Shown here piece by piece: positions 1 to 11,513 of a stretch of 64,000 bases of DNA. The translations under genes and the position numbers were made by a program. Position 1 is the stretch's first letter. Each line of letters starts with the position of its first letter. The notes beneath the pieces are model-generated. The model had not been told where the DNA came from. It saw only the letters and a program-made list of their open reading frames with translations, and ran no database searches. The DNA comes from Siphonodentalium dalli (lineage: Eukaryota > Mollusca > Scaphopoda > Gadilida > Siphonodentaliidae): positions 114,312,509-114,376,508 of the forward strand of contig CP136068.1 in assembly GCA_032622095.1 (NCBI GenBank), written 5' to 3'.

Positions 1-3000
1 AAACAATATACTTCCTTGGTTACACCATGGAAGTATAATAATAGGGAAAATCATGATCTGAAAGAATCGCATTTTTGGGACGGAAATACGAAGTATGTTG
101 ATTATATGTTGTTCTTATCATGTGAGTGTTTATCTTATGCGTTTGTAAGTGACCCCACCCCTACCTCGAAATTGGGTAACGGGATTGGGAAATTGTCAAA
201 CCCGGCCCAAAATGCGAAGTTTGAGGGCCCGTAACTCAGTTATTTTAAAACGGATTTGAAAATTGTTTTCAGTAATGTGATCAGCTCCTCACATAGATTG
301 TTTTTTTTATAAATTTTGTCTGATTCGGAGACGGATAACATTTTGGTTATTGGAAAGAATATGGGTCCAGATTTAAATTTTGAGGCCCCAAATCTCGGCC
401 ATTTTTTAACGGATTTACGATCTGTTTTCAGTTTTGTGATCATCGTGTATGGTAGATGTTATATTCCAAGTTTCATCTGATTCGGAAAAGAATAAAAAAA
501 ATGGTACCCGGACCGCCCCTCCCCTGACCCACAACACTGAACCGACACTGGCAAAATTTGGCACACCGCGTGCTCACTTCAGACCGCACGCACTGGGATA
601 TCAAATGACATCCTAAGTTCGACATCTTCGGAGGAGATGTGTTCACAAGCACATGGGCCCAAATTTGCATAGTTTGAAGGCCCGCAACTCCGCCATTTTT
701 CAATGGAATTTCGAAATTCTTTCAGTTTCTAGATTGATTGACGGTGTAGATGTTATATTCCAAGATTCATCTGATTCGGAGAAGAATAAAAAAATGGTAC
801 CCCGGATCGCCCCTCCCCTGATCCACAACACTGAACCGACACAGGCAAAATTTGGCACACCGCGTGCTCTCTTCAGACCGTCCGCACTGGGATATCAGAT
901 GACATCCTAAGTTCGACATCTTCGGAGGAGATGTGTTCACAAGCGCATGGGCCCAAATTGCAAACTTTGAGGGCCCGCAACTCTTGCATTTCTTCTCGGA
1001 TTTCAAAAATCCTTTCCGGTACGGGTTCGTTTTCGTTCAGGAAATCCACAAACTTAAATAGATGAATGTCAATAAAAACTTTTTTTTTCGAAAATTTTGC
1101 CCCCACCCCAGCGTCAAAATATATGCCCGACCCTGTCCAATTTTCTTTCTCAAACTAAACTGACAACGGTTAAAACGACTGTGAAATCTAAATGCAGTTA
1201 TCTGGAATGATACGAGAGTACAGCCTAGTAAATCAAATAGAGGTTTGCCTATTTATGGGCGGTAACTCCTCAGGGAAAGCGCGGACACAAGTTTTGATGC
1301 CCGTGGGCAGTAGGGCATATCGAGGCGTGCATGCGGTCCAATTTTCGATGCTCTGCTCCTTATAATTTCCGAGATAATAAAATGACATGTTTTCATATAA
1401 ATGGAGATAACTCCGCGGGGTAATCGCGGACAATATTCGTTATGAGCCAAAGGCATAAAACTAATTTACCCCAACATACTTACCAATCTTCAGTTTTCTA
1501 ATCCTAATATTTTCAGAGATTTGGGCGTTGCAAAAGTGTTGAGTATAATAATAATAATAGTGAAAAATAATCGTAAAAGGGCCATAACTCCGCCAAGAAA
1601 CATTGGACCGACATGCGGATACCTTTATTTTTAGTAGACCTCAGATGCCTACATATTCACTACAGGTTTCGTGTTTCTAGTGCAATTACTTTTTGAGTAT
1701 TTCCAAATAAACGGAAAACGGCACCAGTACAAAAACAATATACTTCCTTGGTTACACCATGGAAGTATAATAATAGTGAAAAATATTTTTTTTTTTATTT
1801 TTAATTTCACACCGTGGGGAAGCGTTGGGTCGAAATCGCGATATCTTCATTTTCAGTATCCCTTAGATGCCTACATTCCCTAGAGATTTCACGGTCCTAC
1901 TGCAATTAGTTTCTGAGTATTTCAAATAAACGGAAAACGACCTCAGTACAAAAACAATATACTTCCTTGGTTACACCATGGAAGTATAATAATAGGGACA
2001 ATCATGAGCTGAAACAATCGCAGTTTAGGGACGGGATATATGAAGTATGGTGATTATATGTTGTCCTTAACATGTGTGTGTTGATCTCAAGTATTTGGAA
2101 GTGACCCCACCCCTGCCTCGAAATTGGGTGACGGGAATGTGAAATTGTCAAACCCGGCCCAAAATGCGAAGTTTGAGGGCCCGTAACTCAGTTATTTTCC
2201 AATGGATTTTAAAATTGTTTTCAGTATTGTGATTAGCTCCTCACATAGATTGTTTGTTATAAATTTTGTCTGATTCGGAGACGGCTAACATTTTGGTTAT
2301 TGGAAAGAATACGGGTCCAGATTCAATTTTGATGGCCCAAATCTCGGCCATTTTTTAACGGATTTACGATCTGTTTTCAGTTTTGTGATCAACGTGTATG
2401 GTAGATGTTATATTTCAAGTTTCATATAATTCGGAGACGAAATAAATTTTGGTACCCCGGACCGCCCCTCCCCTGATCCACATCACTGAACCGACACTGG
2501 CAAAATTTGGCACACCGCGTGCTCTCTTCACCCCGCACGCATTGGCGTATCAGATGACATCCAAAGTTCGACATCTTCGGAGGAGATGTGTTCACAAGCA
2601 CATCGGCCCAAATTGCAAACTTTGAGGGCCCGTAACTCTTGCATTTCTTCTCGGATTTCAAAAATCCTTTCCGGTATGGGTTTGTTATCGTTCGGGACAT
2701 ACATAAACTTAAATAGATAAATGTCAAACAAAATTTAATTTTGCAAAAATTTTGCCCCCCCCCCCCACCCCAGTGTCAAAATATATGTCCGACCCTGTCC
2801 AATTTTCTTTCTCGGACTAAACTGACAAAGAATAACACGACTGTGAAAACCAAATGCAGTTATCTGGAATGATACGAGACGACAACAGAGTACAATGAAA
2901 TAGAGGTTTGCCTATTTATGGGCGGTAACTCTTCAGGGAAAGCGCGGACACAAGTTTTGATGCCCGTGGGCAGTAGGGCATATCGAGGTGTGCATACGGT

Positions 3001-3447
3001 CCAATTTTCGATGCTCTGCTCCCTATAATTTCCGAGATAATAAATGACATTTTGTTCATATAAAGGGAGATAACTCCGCGGGGTAAACGCGGACAATATT
3101 CGTTGTATGCCGACCGGTTAGAACTCATTGAACCCAACATACATACAAATTTTCACTTCGATACTCCCCATACTTTCAGATATTAAGGCGTTGCAAAAGT
3201 GTTGAGTATAATAATAATAATAATAATAGTGAAAAATATTTTTTTTTTTATTTTTAATTTCACACCGTGGGGAAGCGTTGGGTCGAAATCGCGATATCTT
3301 CATTTTCAGTATCCCTTAGATGCCTACATTCCCTAGAGATTTCACGGTCCTACTGCAATTAGTTTCTGAGTATTTCAAATAAACGGAAAACGACCTCAGT
3401 ACAAAAACAATATACTTCCTTGGTTACACCATGGAAGTATAATAACA
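1..3447. repeat. Complex tandem repeat block
   Basis: Large homologous units follow one another. Bases 45 to about 1560 match about 1996-3220, and 1778-1990 is repeated almost exactly at 3232-3447. Copy 1 also holds an internal duplication (about 473-660 against 761-955). A small hairpin (stem TATACTTCC-TTGG / CCATGGAAGTATA, loop TTACA) recurs at 7-37, 1739-1769, 1958-1988 and 3411-3441 and marks unit borders. Short open frames in both directions are not conserved in length and look non-coding. The block continues past the left window edge. It may be part of a larger transposon or satellite; class unknown. Confidence 0.8.
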
Positions 3448-4871
3448 GAAATGAAAAAGATTATATAATTACAATCATGGGTATATAATATATGATCTTG
3501 AGCACGTTACCATTTCTCACTATGGTTTTCTTGTTATTGTCTGGTACATAAAACGCACCGATGTTGGATTTATGGTGTAAAATTCGACAGAGCATCTTTA
3601 ATAAATCTCAATTTTCAAAAAATCTCAAATTGAAGGAAAAACATCACTATCATTTATTATAACCAGTGTATGCTATAGTACTAAAACAACACATGTTTAC
3701 CCTCACCATATGAGAGATATGTTCTAATTATGTGAAAAACTGGATTAAAAAAAGATTTGTTGAGGCCGTCAGTTGAGAGTTTGAAGGAAATATTTGCAAA
3801 AACCGCTTTGCATTATCTAGCTTAGGAATCCATCTAGGGGCGGCACTCTGTCTATACCACCTGAAATCATGACTGTATGTGTGTCATAATTGTCATTGCA
3901 TATTTTAGTTTGTTTACGGTAGCGATTTGCAGAGCTACACAGTATGTTGACGAGCCACCAACGGAGAGATATAAGACGACTAATAATATTAATGGTTTCG
4001 AAAGTTTTCGAAACGGTGTGTACATTTGTGTCTATAGGTACTTCCTGTAGACTGGTTCCTCGGTTGTCTTAAAAAATTGAAACCAAAGAAAACTGATTGT
4101 TCACAAATATAGCTTTTAAAGTTTTCGTAAAGATGGATGTGTAATAACTATGTAGCATCAACGTTTTGTGACGAGTAAGTGCTTATCGCGTTGGAGCCTT
4201 GCGCGGAAGGGAAGTCGCTAGCCGAGAGGTTGCCTACTGGTCTCTCGTGCTTGTGGAGCGGGGATCACAACCTGGTCAGGGTATTCTGACAAGGGTCAGA
4301 ACTCGGTCAGATACCAAGTTTGTCAGACTGAAAAGTCTTATTCGAAATCTCTGAATAAAGATCCGAATGCAAAATGCCGACCCCCCATTACAACATTTGT
4401 CTAGGTATGTGTCGTGGATGCAGTACGCTGACCGATCGGGCGCGGACATTAATGGCTGATCCATGTACGCGCCTCGGTGTGTGCACGTTAAAGAACGCTA
4501 CTGGAGTCACTACAGGGTTATGCAGTGCGTCTATAACCAGAATTGGTTCCTGCTCTGAAACGCATTTAATTTGATATCTTATATGGAAGTGTAGTGACAT
4601 GGATGCTTTCCTCATTGGCGAACAAGTGTTTGATGTTCTGTGATTTTGCATTGGAGAATTATATTCTGTTCATTCTTTCAAATGCATTGCCAATTGGGTG
4701 ATCAAAACTGTCGATAGAATAAATGCGTCATGGCGGACGATGGATGTAGTTGGTGGGACTATTTCGGTTTTGAGCATACTATATTCAACATTATTAGATA
4801 ATAAATTCAAACGCCATTAAACCATGCTCATATATATAGCTTTGGTAGTTGCAATCGGTCCAATTAATAAA
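3448..4871. other. Unassigned sequence
   Basis: No exon of the receptor, repeat with clear ends or RNA gene was recognised. Around 4195-4280 there is a tRNA-like string without a good B box (see rejected items). If the receptor's first exons are close by they could be here, but no signal peptide or ANF-receptor N-terminal motif was seen. Confidence 0.5.
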
Positions 4872-5207
4872 TTAACCCTTTATATACTAAAATGATTATC
4901 CAATTGAGTCATAAAAGTATACATTTGAATGGTGACTCATATACGCTCATATAGGCATGTTTCTGGGCGATCGAACAATAGTTTGTCCAGGACACGGTCG
5001 CACGTGAAATTGGACAAACAAACAGAAGGGATGTTCAGGTGAAATAAGCAGATGACAGATAATAAAAGTGCAGAAGGAGTCATATTTATTCAGGGAAATG
5101 TTCAGATAATAAGTTCAACAAAGGACCTATGTAGAACTTATTATCTGAAAATTTCCTGAGGGATAAGTAACTATCCATCACTGAGTGCTTAGTTTTCAAA
5201 GGGTTAA
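4872..5207. mobile_element. TTAA-flanked MITE (family B), piggyBac-like
   Basis: It begins TTAACCCTTTATATACTAA and ends in TTAGTTTTCAAAGGGTTAA, inverted ends with TTAA at both borders, as expected for piggyBac-type insertion. Near the right end, 5093-5160 is a strong hairpin (arms containing TTCAGATAATAAGTTC and its complement). The same hairpin occurs at about 38045, 42085 and, decayed, 54165, always next to family B ends. The middle contains sequence shared with the adjacent Helitron-like element. No transposase. Confidence 0.75.
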
Positions 5208-5218
5208 CATAACTGAAC

Positions 5219-5825
5219 TCTATTATATATTTTGGAACTTCTGTCTGTCTGTCTTTCTGTCGGTCTGCCTGTGTGTGTATGTGTGAGTTATAGACTCGAA
5301 AACTGCTCAACCGATCCGACCCGAATTTGGTATGTAGGCATACTTTGATCCCGGGAACAATATGGGCGGGTCCAATTTCACGTGCGATCGTGTTATTGAC
5401 CTTGTCCTCGCTCATATACGCTCATATCCGGCAGAAATTTCTGGACCTCGACCGAACCGACTAAAATTTTGTATGTATATCTAATTTGATTCCAAGAACA
5501 ATATGAGCGGGTCCAATTTCACGTGCGACTGTGTCCCTGACCTTGACATCGCTCATATACGCTATTATAGGCCTAGGCATGTGTCTGGACCTCGACCGAT
5601 CCGACTCAAATTTGGTATGTAGGCCTACTTTGATCCCGGGAACACTATGGCCGGGTCCAATTTCACGTGCGACCGTGTCATTGACCTCGCTCATATACGC
5701 TCATATAGGCATGTTTCTGGACCGATCGAACAATAGTTTGTCCAGACGCTGTATATTCTACTCAGGCGGAGGCGATCACAAAGAAATCCCTAAATAGCCC
5801 GGACGAAGTCGGACACATCAGCTAT
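5219..5825 (+). mobile_element. Helitron-like non-autonomous element
   Basis: It starts TCTATTATATATTTTGGAAC followed by CTGTCTG-type sequence and ends with a GC-rich hairpin (AGCCCGGACGAAGTCGG) and CAGCTAT, a mutated version of the CTAGT ending of the related copy at 17954-18395. The interior is about 130-bp repeats (roughly 5290, 5440 and 5590) sharing TCCAATTTCACGTGCGA. Helitron assignment rests on the TC start, 3' hairpin and CTRRT-type end, not on a protein. Confidence 0.65.
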
Positions 5826-6720
5826 ACTTATCTATATTAATAGGACATCAACCCTGCCCAAAGGTCACTGACATTCCATTCATAGAAATATACTCTCATT
5901 TTGATCAAAAACAACATGAAAAGCAATTTCCTGTCAGGTAGTAATAAAATTTACACTTGAATAAAACTAATCTCTTGCTTACGATGCTCGGTTTTGTCCT
6001 TTACTTCCACAACATCTCATTGGTTTCGATATCTCGGTTTAATATCGCTGGCATTCCATTGTCTCTCGTACCGTATATAGTCTCTTATGTCACGAACAAC
6101 TTAAGTCATTTTGTGACTGACGGCACGTAATCACGACTACTTGGCTCCCATGCACCGCAACTACTTGGCTCCCATGCGCTGTTATTACAGTATGGTTATA
6201 GTACAGTACCGATCAAAATAAGTGGCATATTGAGGCGCGGCTTTATGGCAATACTGAAATCGTTTCTATTAGTATAGAGCAACACAGAAAGCTTGTCGCG
6301 CTCAATATTACGACCTGTAAGTGAAAAATATCGCGATATTAAACATGACCCCGTGGATATTTAATTAACATTTCACTGCATGAAGTTATGCGATTTGAAG
6401 AACATATACATGTACTTCATTGGAGATTTTATAGACTGAGATTAATTATAATTTAATAATAATTTCCACAACCAAGTAATGAATAATGACATACATGTAT
6501 ACGTACAATAATGTATTGTCCGCTCGTGTTGTATATTTACACTGCCATCTGCATCTGCTGCCATTGGATATAAAATGCTCACGCTACCTGGCAGTTACCA
6601 ACATGCGCGGATTGAAGACTGCTGACTAAAGGAACATTTCGGATTATAGTGTGTATCCCAACGGGGCCAACGCATATACATGTCCATGCACGTAAGTGTA
6701 AAGTTGGTACCACGTTAGTG
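5826..6720. other. Unassigned sequence upstream of exon 1
   Basis: A+T-rich DNA with no convincing coding segment. An upstream exon of the receptor is expected somewhere before 6942, ending with two bases of a codon completed by the C at 6942. None could be identified here. Confidence 0.4.
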
Positions 6721-6721
6721 A

Positions 6722-6820
6722 GAGCTTTCCGATGAATGGTAACAAGCCATATTTCGGACTAAATCCTGAAAAATTACCCATAATTCTGCTGTGGTTAAGG
6801 AGTCGATTATTTAGGGCATA
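6722..6820. mobile_element. Half copy of palindromic MITE (family E)
   Basis: This matches the right half of the 195-bp palindrome at 45602-45796, including the stretch before GGTTAAGGAGTCGATTA and the terminal TTAGGGCA. The left half is missing, so it is a solo arm. It lies about 120 bp before exon 1. Confidence 0.75.
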
Positions 6821-6941
6821 ATTGTACTTAGTGTAGATATTGATGTGTAACGCTTATGGTAATATCTGCATGGTTTGCTGTTGTGTGCACAGTATGCAGT
6901 CTTCTAAGCATCAATAAACTTTTCCTTTTTCTGTATTCCAG

Positions 6942-7048
6942 CATCCAATGGAAAGACACGGAATGTTCCCCAACACTCGCAGCGGGTTACGCAACAGAAG
7001 TGTTTCAGGGCGGGTGTGACGTCATATTCGGGGACCCAATATCCGATG
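6942..7048 (+). CDS. Receptor guanylyl cyclase exon 1 (ligand-binding domain)
   Basis: It is bounded by a pyrimidine tract with TATTCCAG before and GTGAGT after. It encodes residues 1-35, starting IQWKDTECSP and ending VIFGDPISD. The W-KD-EC pattern followed by a CDVIFG-type strand is characteristic of the ANF-receptor (periplasmic-binding-like) fold of receptor guanylyl cyclases. The first base completes a codon from an unseen upstream exon. The last base (phase 1) joins AG of exon 2 to make GAG. This is the first recognised exon, not the true start of the gene. Confidence 0.88.
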
Positions 7049-7556
7049 GTGAGTAATAAGAATTCGACTGCATGGACACTCGTAGACCAAGTTTTCTCGA
7101 TCCACAACAGCTTGGGGTACCAGTTGGGATGATGCTGTTTTTGGGCCGAGTCCCGTTCCGTTCCAGTTACTCTTCTATAGCGGACTTTACGCCCATAAAT
7201 CGAGGGCGGGAGTTATCTTGCTTGTATGTCTTCGTATTAGGTCAAATGGATGCTTTATGTATATGAACATAGAGGGCAGACTATCCCGATCATGATGGTA
7301 TCAAACATGCATATATCAGAGGTCCGTTAACTATCAAAGCAACGAGATTTATAAGTAAACAAAGCCTTGTTTTCGAGAGAATTTCGATGTGTCGCGCTAT
7401 CAGAAAATGCACGTAAACAATACATTGGACGATCTTATCATAACTTTAGCTTTTACTATCGAGGTAAATGTTATATAATTTGGAAGTAAGATTAATCCCG
7501 GACATGCCAGATGATTACCACGTACTCCACGTACAAATAAGTCTGTTGAATGAAAC
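7049..7556. other. Intron 1, unassigned part
   Basis: No repeat with clear ends and no exon were recognised in the first 500 bases of intron 1. Confidence 0.5.
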
Positions 7557-8560
7557 TCACGAAAGTCCGTTATAGAAGAGTATTCTGCACTTTGGTGGTG
7601 CCCATCCCCTCGCCACCACTGACTTGAATAGGGCCACTTTGGTTTCTTTAAACCACATTATTAGATTCATCGTATCACGAGTTGACTTCATATATATAAA
7701 TTTGTTGGAAATCGCCAACAAGAACATTCTTATCAATATTGGCGCCCCTCCCCTCACATCCATGGTCCAAACGACACCACTGTATTGTCTTTAAACCACA
7801 TGATTAGATTCCGTGTATCACAGAAATGCATAATTATGTATCGATTTGGTGCAAATCGGCGCTGAAAATATTTGTTATACATTTTGGTGCCCCTCTCCAC
7901 CCGTCCCTGACTCGAGCGGCTACACTTTTTGCAGCACGTTTAAAGTGATGTGAAACACTCCGGTTGGATGATCGAATAGAAATGGAGAATAATCTTGCTC
8001 AAAGTAGTTATTTTTACGAATATTAATCCTAATTTACAGTACACACACCGTCATTATTATATATTAATTAAATGGAATGACTCTCTATGGCGAAATAATT
8101 TGCGTTAGTTTATTGCCGATTGTTGCGTCCCGAATCGAGATGTAAATATTTACAATTAAGCGTAGTTTAGACGATGATATCTATGGAGTGGTATGGTCGA
8201 TTTCTTTGATATTTTCGGCAATGTTAGTAGATTTCTACATTCCTACAGTTGGCATAGCCTGAGTACTAACTTATCAGTTTCTCACACCCGATTTAGTCCG
8301 TAATATGTCTTTAAACCAATGCAATTAGACTCCTCATATCATAAAGATGACTATGTATATACATTTGGTAGTTATCGGTGACTAAAGACATTCTAATAAA
8401 ATTTAGTGCACCTCATCAATGACCAAAACGACACAAAGTTTGGCGTCTTTAAACAGCACGATTAGATTCCTCGTATCACGGAGATGAATATGTATCAATT
8501 TGGTGCCAAATATAGTTTTACCAATTTTGGTGCCCCCTCCCGATTCTGATTCTGCTTATA
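7557..8560. repeat. About 150-bp degenerate repeats in intron 1
   Basis: A unit recurs near 7670, 7795, 8310 and 8445. It contains CTTTAAACCACA, then ATTAGATTC and TCGTATCAC, and ends in a TTTTGGTGCCCCTCCC-type string. The spacing is uneven and one gap is filled by the dispersed repeat at 7938-8225. The GGTGCCCCTCCC flavour resembles the GGTACCCCGGA strings in the block at 1-3447. Confidence 0.6.
7938..8225 (+). repeat. Dispersed repeat, also inverted at 46680-46975
   Basis: It shares long matches such as GAAATGGAGAATA, CTTGCTCAAAGTAGTTATTT and TTGCGTCCCGA with the reverse complement of 46680-46975. No inverted ends were seen, so the class is unknown. Confidence 0.75.
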
Positions 8561-8565
8561 GGCCT

Positions 8566-8862
8566 CAACTGCTATGAGAAACCTAGGACCAGATTAAATT
8601 GAAGGTGATGTTCAGCCATTATTTACCTCGATTATGCATTTTATGTTCTGAAAATTAGGAGATATAGCAACTGAACAGAAGGGGAAAAGTAACTAAACAA
8701 TGTAAATTTGAGACTGTATATACATCCCAGAATACGAGGCCTGAGCAAACTGAGGACCCAAAATGGTGAATTTGGTGATGCTAGCCCGCTATGTGGGGTA
8801 GCATCACTAAATTCACCCTCTGGAAACCTCTTTCTGCAAATATCAGACACACTATATCCAGA
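8566..8862. mobile_element. Family F element, rearranged copy
   Basis: Part of this segment (8566-8690) matches the reverse complement of 53870-54000. The rest holds the family hairpin (AATTTGGTGATGCTAGCCCG and its complement, 8765-8822) and the terminal CAGACACACTATATCCAG. The element end lies only 18 bases before the exon 2 acceptor. Confidence 0.65.
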
Positions 8863-8880
8863 CTTGGCTTTATTTTTCAG

Positions 8881-9084
8881 AGAACACACCAATTGGCCTG
8901 TTGACGTCATATTGGAATGTACCACATATAACCTGGGTGGCGGGCGATCACCATATGGACAATAAAGTAATATATCAGACATTGGTTCGAACCTATGGTT
9001 CCATCGCCATCGTGGGGGAAGCTGTGGCCACATTCATAAAGCACTACGGGTGGAAATCAATAGGGCTGTACCATAGGGCCAACG
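8881..9084 (+). CDS. Receptor guanylyl cyclase exon 2 (ligand-binding domain)
   Basis: It is bounded by CTTTATTTTTCAG before and GTAAGT after. It completes residue 36 and encodes 37-103. The core LLTSYWNVPHITWVAGD followed by YQTLVRTYGS and FIKHYGWKSIGLYH is a classic ANF-receptor signature (AYWN-P--SW, TLVRT, the W-I strand). Phase 1 out (G) matches GT at the start of exon 3. This is the most diagnostic extracellular exon. Confidence 0.95.
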
Positions 9085-9284
9085 GTAAGTTACCCTCGTG
9101 ATATGTTTATCTCTAATAACTTCCAGCTATATCACATTATGGGCTATGCATCTCGCCGATTGAGCTATTTCCCCGTCTGCATATTGAAACTTTCCAGATA
9201 TTACGACACCCTTTGTAAGTCAATTCAGTTGAGATAGTAAAAGGTGCAGCATGACAATCCAGCTATGTACACTATAAGAAAACA
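9085..9284. other. Intron 2, first part
   Basis: Short unassigned stretch before the GAACCAAA-rich region. Confidence 0.4.
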
Positions 9285-9975
9285 GATCCCACGTTGGTTC
9301 CCCGGGGAACAAATACCAATTAAGAACCAAACAGTTTGGTTTCACACCACTTTGGTTCCATCTGGAACAATATCCTAAGTTTGGTTCTTCAAAGAGCCCA
9401 CCAAATTCAAGGTTTGTGTGGGAACATGCCAAGCTTAAATGACATATAGTCTAAAATTTAACAAATGTCCACGCGCTTGAGGTTAAGGTGATATGTGGAA
9501 GACCAAATCAAGCGGCATTCCTTTGAAATATCAATGTACACATGTCCATAGCCTGTTTCGAGTAATATGCATAGACTCTGATCATTTAATTGCTGGCGGG
9601 GGTAACTCTATTGCTCATATCACAAACAGTGGAAAAAGTATGGAACAATTACTTTAATAATATAATTCGATATTTTCTTCAGACATCATACCATTTCGGG
9701 GTTTATTCGGTGAATCAACATCGTGCGATATAAAATTTAAACGGTATAACGTATTACGAAGTAATAGAACATTCAGAAACATCTGTTTGGTTCTTTATTT
9801 TGGTTCTTTGTGAAGAACCAAAACATGTGTGTTTGGTACTTCATTTGTTTCTTTATTTTGGTTCTTCATTTTGGTTCTTCGCGAAGAAAAAAACATGTAT
9901 GTTTGGTTCTTAGTTTGGTTCCCCTATCGGGACAAACTATGGAACCAGTTTTGGTTCTTCGGGGAACCAAAATTT
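9285..9975. repeat. GAACCAAA-rich palindromic cluster
   Basis: TTGGTTC and its complement GAACCAA recur many times at 9290-9400 and 9785-9975, often as facing pairs around CCCCGGGG, CTTCGCGAAG or CTTCGGGG (for example TTGGTTCTTCGGGGAACCAA). The two clusters face each other across about 350 bases, so the region may be a decayed inverted-repeat element whose subterminal zones carry many copies of one short site. Confidence 0.6.
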
Positions 9976-10218
9976 CTATGTGTGTATTCCATCTATGCTA
10001 CTCGATTGAACTTTTATCCAGTTTTTGTTTATATAACGATCCATCGCGCATTGGTGATTAGTGATGACCTATCTATTCACGTGTTTATGTATACGTATAC
10101 CATTTGCAGGGAGCTGTGGTTTATATAGGTTTTCCAGAACATGTCATCCAATCCCTTATTCGTAATGTATTCTCAATACACTATTATAATTACAATATGT
10201 TTAAATACAAAAATGCAG

Positions 10219-10365
10219 GTCAGTTTACTTACTTGAACCACGGAATTGAGGTGGCCTTCGAGAGAAACGACTTGAACATAATCGAGCGATACATATACGA
10301 GACACGGGAGCAAGATGAGACGATGCTTGACAACGCTTTACAGATGATCACTGAACATGCTATGA
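10219..10365 (+). CDS. Receptor guanylyl cyclase exon 3 (ligand-binding domain)
   Basis: It is bounded by AAATGCAG and GTAAGT. It completes residue 104 (Gly) and encodes 105-152, with GIEVAFERNDLNIIERYIYE and DNALQMITEHAM matching the second lobe of ANF-receptor domains. The last seven bases (GCTATGA) plus the donor are the unit of the tandem array that follows. Phase 1 out (A) joins TA of exon 4. Reading past the first donor adds ten codons and then hits TAA in the second unit, so only the first donor yields the full receptor. Confidence 0.93.
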
Positions 10366-10705
10366 GTAAGTATCGTGCACGCTATGAGTAAGTATCGTGC
10401 ACGCTATGAGTAAGTATCATGGACGCTGTAATGAGTAAGTATCGTGCACGCCATGAGTAAGTATCATGGACGCTATGCGTAAGTATCGCGGACGCTATGA
10501 GTAAGTATCGTGGACGCTATGGGTAAGTATGGACGCTATGGGTAAGTACCGTGGACGCTATGAATAAGTATCGCGGACGCTATGAGTAAGTATCGTGGAC
10601 GCTATGGGTAAGTATGGACGCTATGGGTAAGTATCGTGGACGCTATGAGTAAGTATCGTGGACGCTATGAGTAAGTATCGTGGACGCTATGAGTAAGTAT
10701 CGTGG
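10359..10705 (+). repeat. Tandem array of the exon 3 donor site, 16 units
   Basis: The unit is GCTATGA joined to GTAAGTATCGTGGAC, mostly 22 bp, with two 19-bp units and one 25-bp unit. The first unit is the real exon-intron junction; the other 15 lie in the intron. Fifteen of the 16 keep an intact GTAAGT and one reads ATAAGT. Exon-like bases vary (GCTATGG, GCTATGC, GCCATGA) while the donor hexamer is almost constant. Copies are similar enough to be recent. Confidence 0.95.
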
Positions 10706-11513
10706 CCACACTACTCGTTCAACATATATACGTTGGAGTTATGAAAATCGACAACAGGAAAAGTGCTATTTTCCGGTCCTTATTTATAGTCTTTCAAACC
10801 ACATTACGACAACTAGTAAAACCGTAGTTAACGATTCTGAACTCTACATTTTATGATAAACAAGCAAGTCACATAAACTTTATATTTTTATTGTGAACTA
10901 GCTGAAACAGGATCCCTTCGGGAGCCTTATTCTGCGGCGTAGTGACCCCTTTGTGTCCATTTGAGCACTCCGCGCGCATTTTGATCCTTTAAACATTTCT
11001 ATTTTTTTTTTAAATTCAATTTTGTAATTTATATATTAGATTGAACTCTTTGTTCAATTGAACAAAATGTAAAAATATTTCCGTAAACGTAAACATCGCG
11101 TAGCCCGCAACGCAAAACCCACGTGTATATTGCTTACGAGATCGCTAAAATTTATAGATCGCCTGTCCACCAACCCTGGCGACAATCAGTGGAGGGGTCA
11201 TGCTAAACAAAGAGCACAAACGAACGAAAACTAGTAAAAATAGTCCGAAATATACGTCCAAATTGAAATTTTGGTGTGTGCGTGGTACATGTATATAGCA
11301 TATTTTAGTTATATATGTATTTTTATTAATTTATTATGTGTATTTCGATGTTTAATTAAGAGTTATTTATTATTTACCGCAGTCCAGCTAGTGTTTGTTT
11401 GTGTTTAGAAGCTTGGAAATAACATCTCCCATAAACTGACACCATATATCCTGGACTATTTAAATGACGTGATTGTAAACCTCTGCATTCTCCCAAATTG
11501 AGGTATAATATAT
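10706..11513 (-). mobile_element. Possible Helitron-like 3' end in intron 3
   Basis: On the minus strand a hairpin (GGCTCCCGAAGGGATCC) is followed by CAGCTAGT, ending at 10897. That resembles the hairpin plus CTAGT ending of the copy at 18395. The matching 5' end is not clear; a plus-strand CAGCTAGT at about 11386-11392 could be part of the same element. The remainder is A+T-rich and unassigned. Confidence 0.35.

Noticed and set aside
4195-4280. tRNA-like string (AGCCGAGAGGTTGCCTACTG)
   Set aside because: It resembles a D-arm/A box, but the expected GGTTCGAATC-type B box is replaced by a poor match and no cloverleaf closes.
3448-6941. Search for the signal peptide and first exon(s)
   Set aside because: No frame with a signal peptide or ANF-receptor N-terminus ending in the needed phase was found.
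10359-10705. Possibility that the 22-bp array is a CRISPR-like or purely random minisatellite
   Set aside because: There are no spacers, the host is eukaryotic, and the first unit coincides with an exon junction supported by phase and protein similarity.
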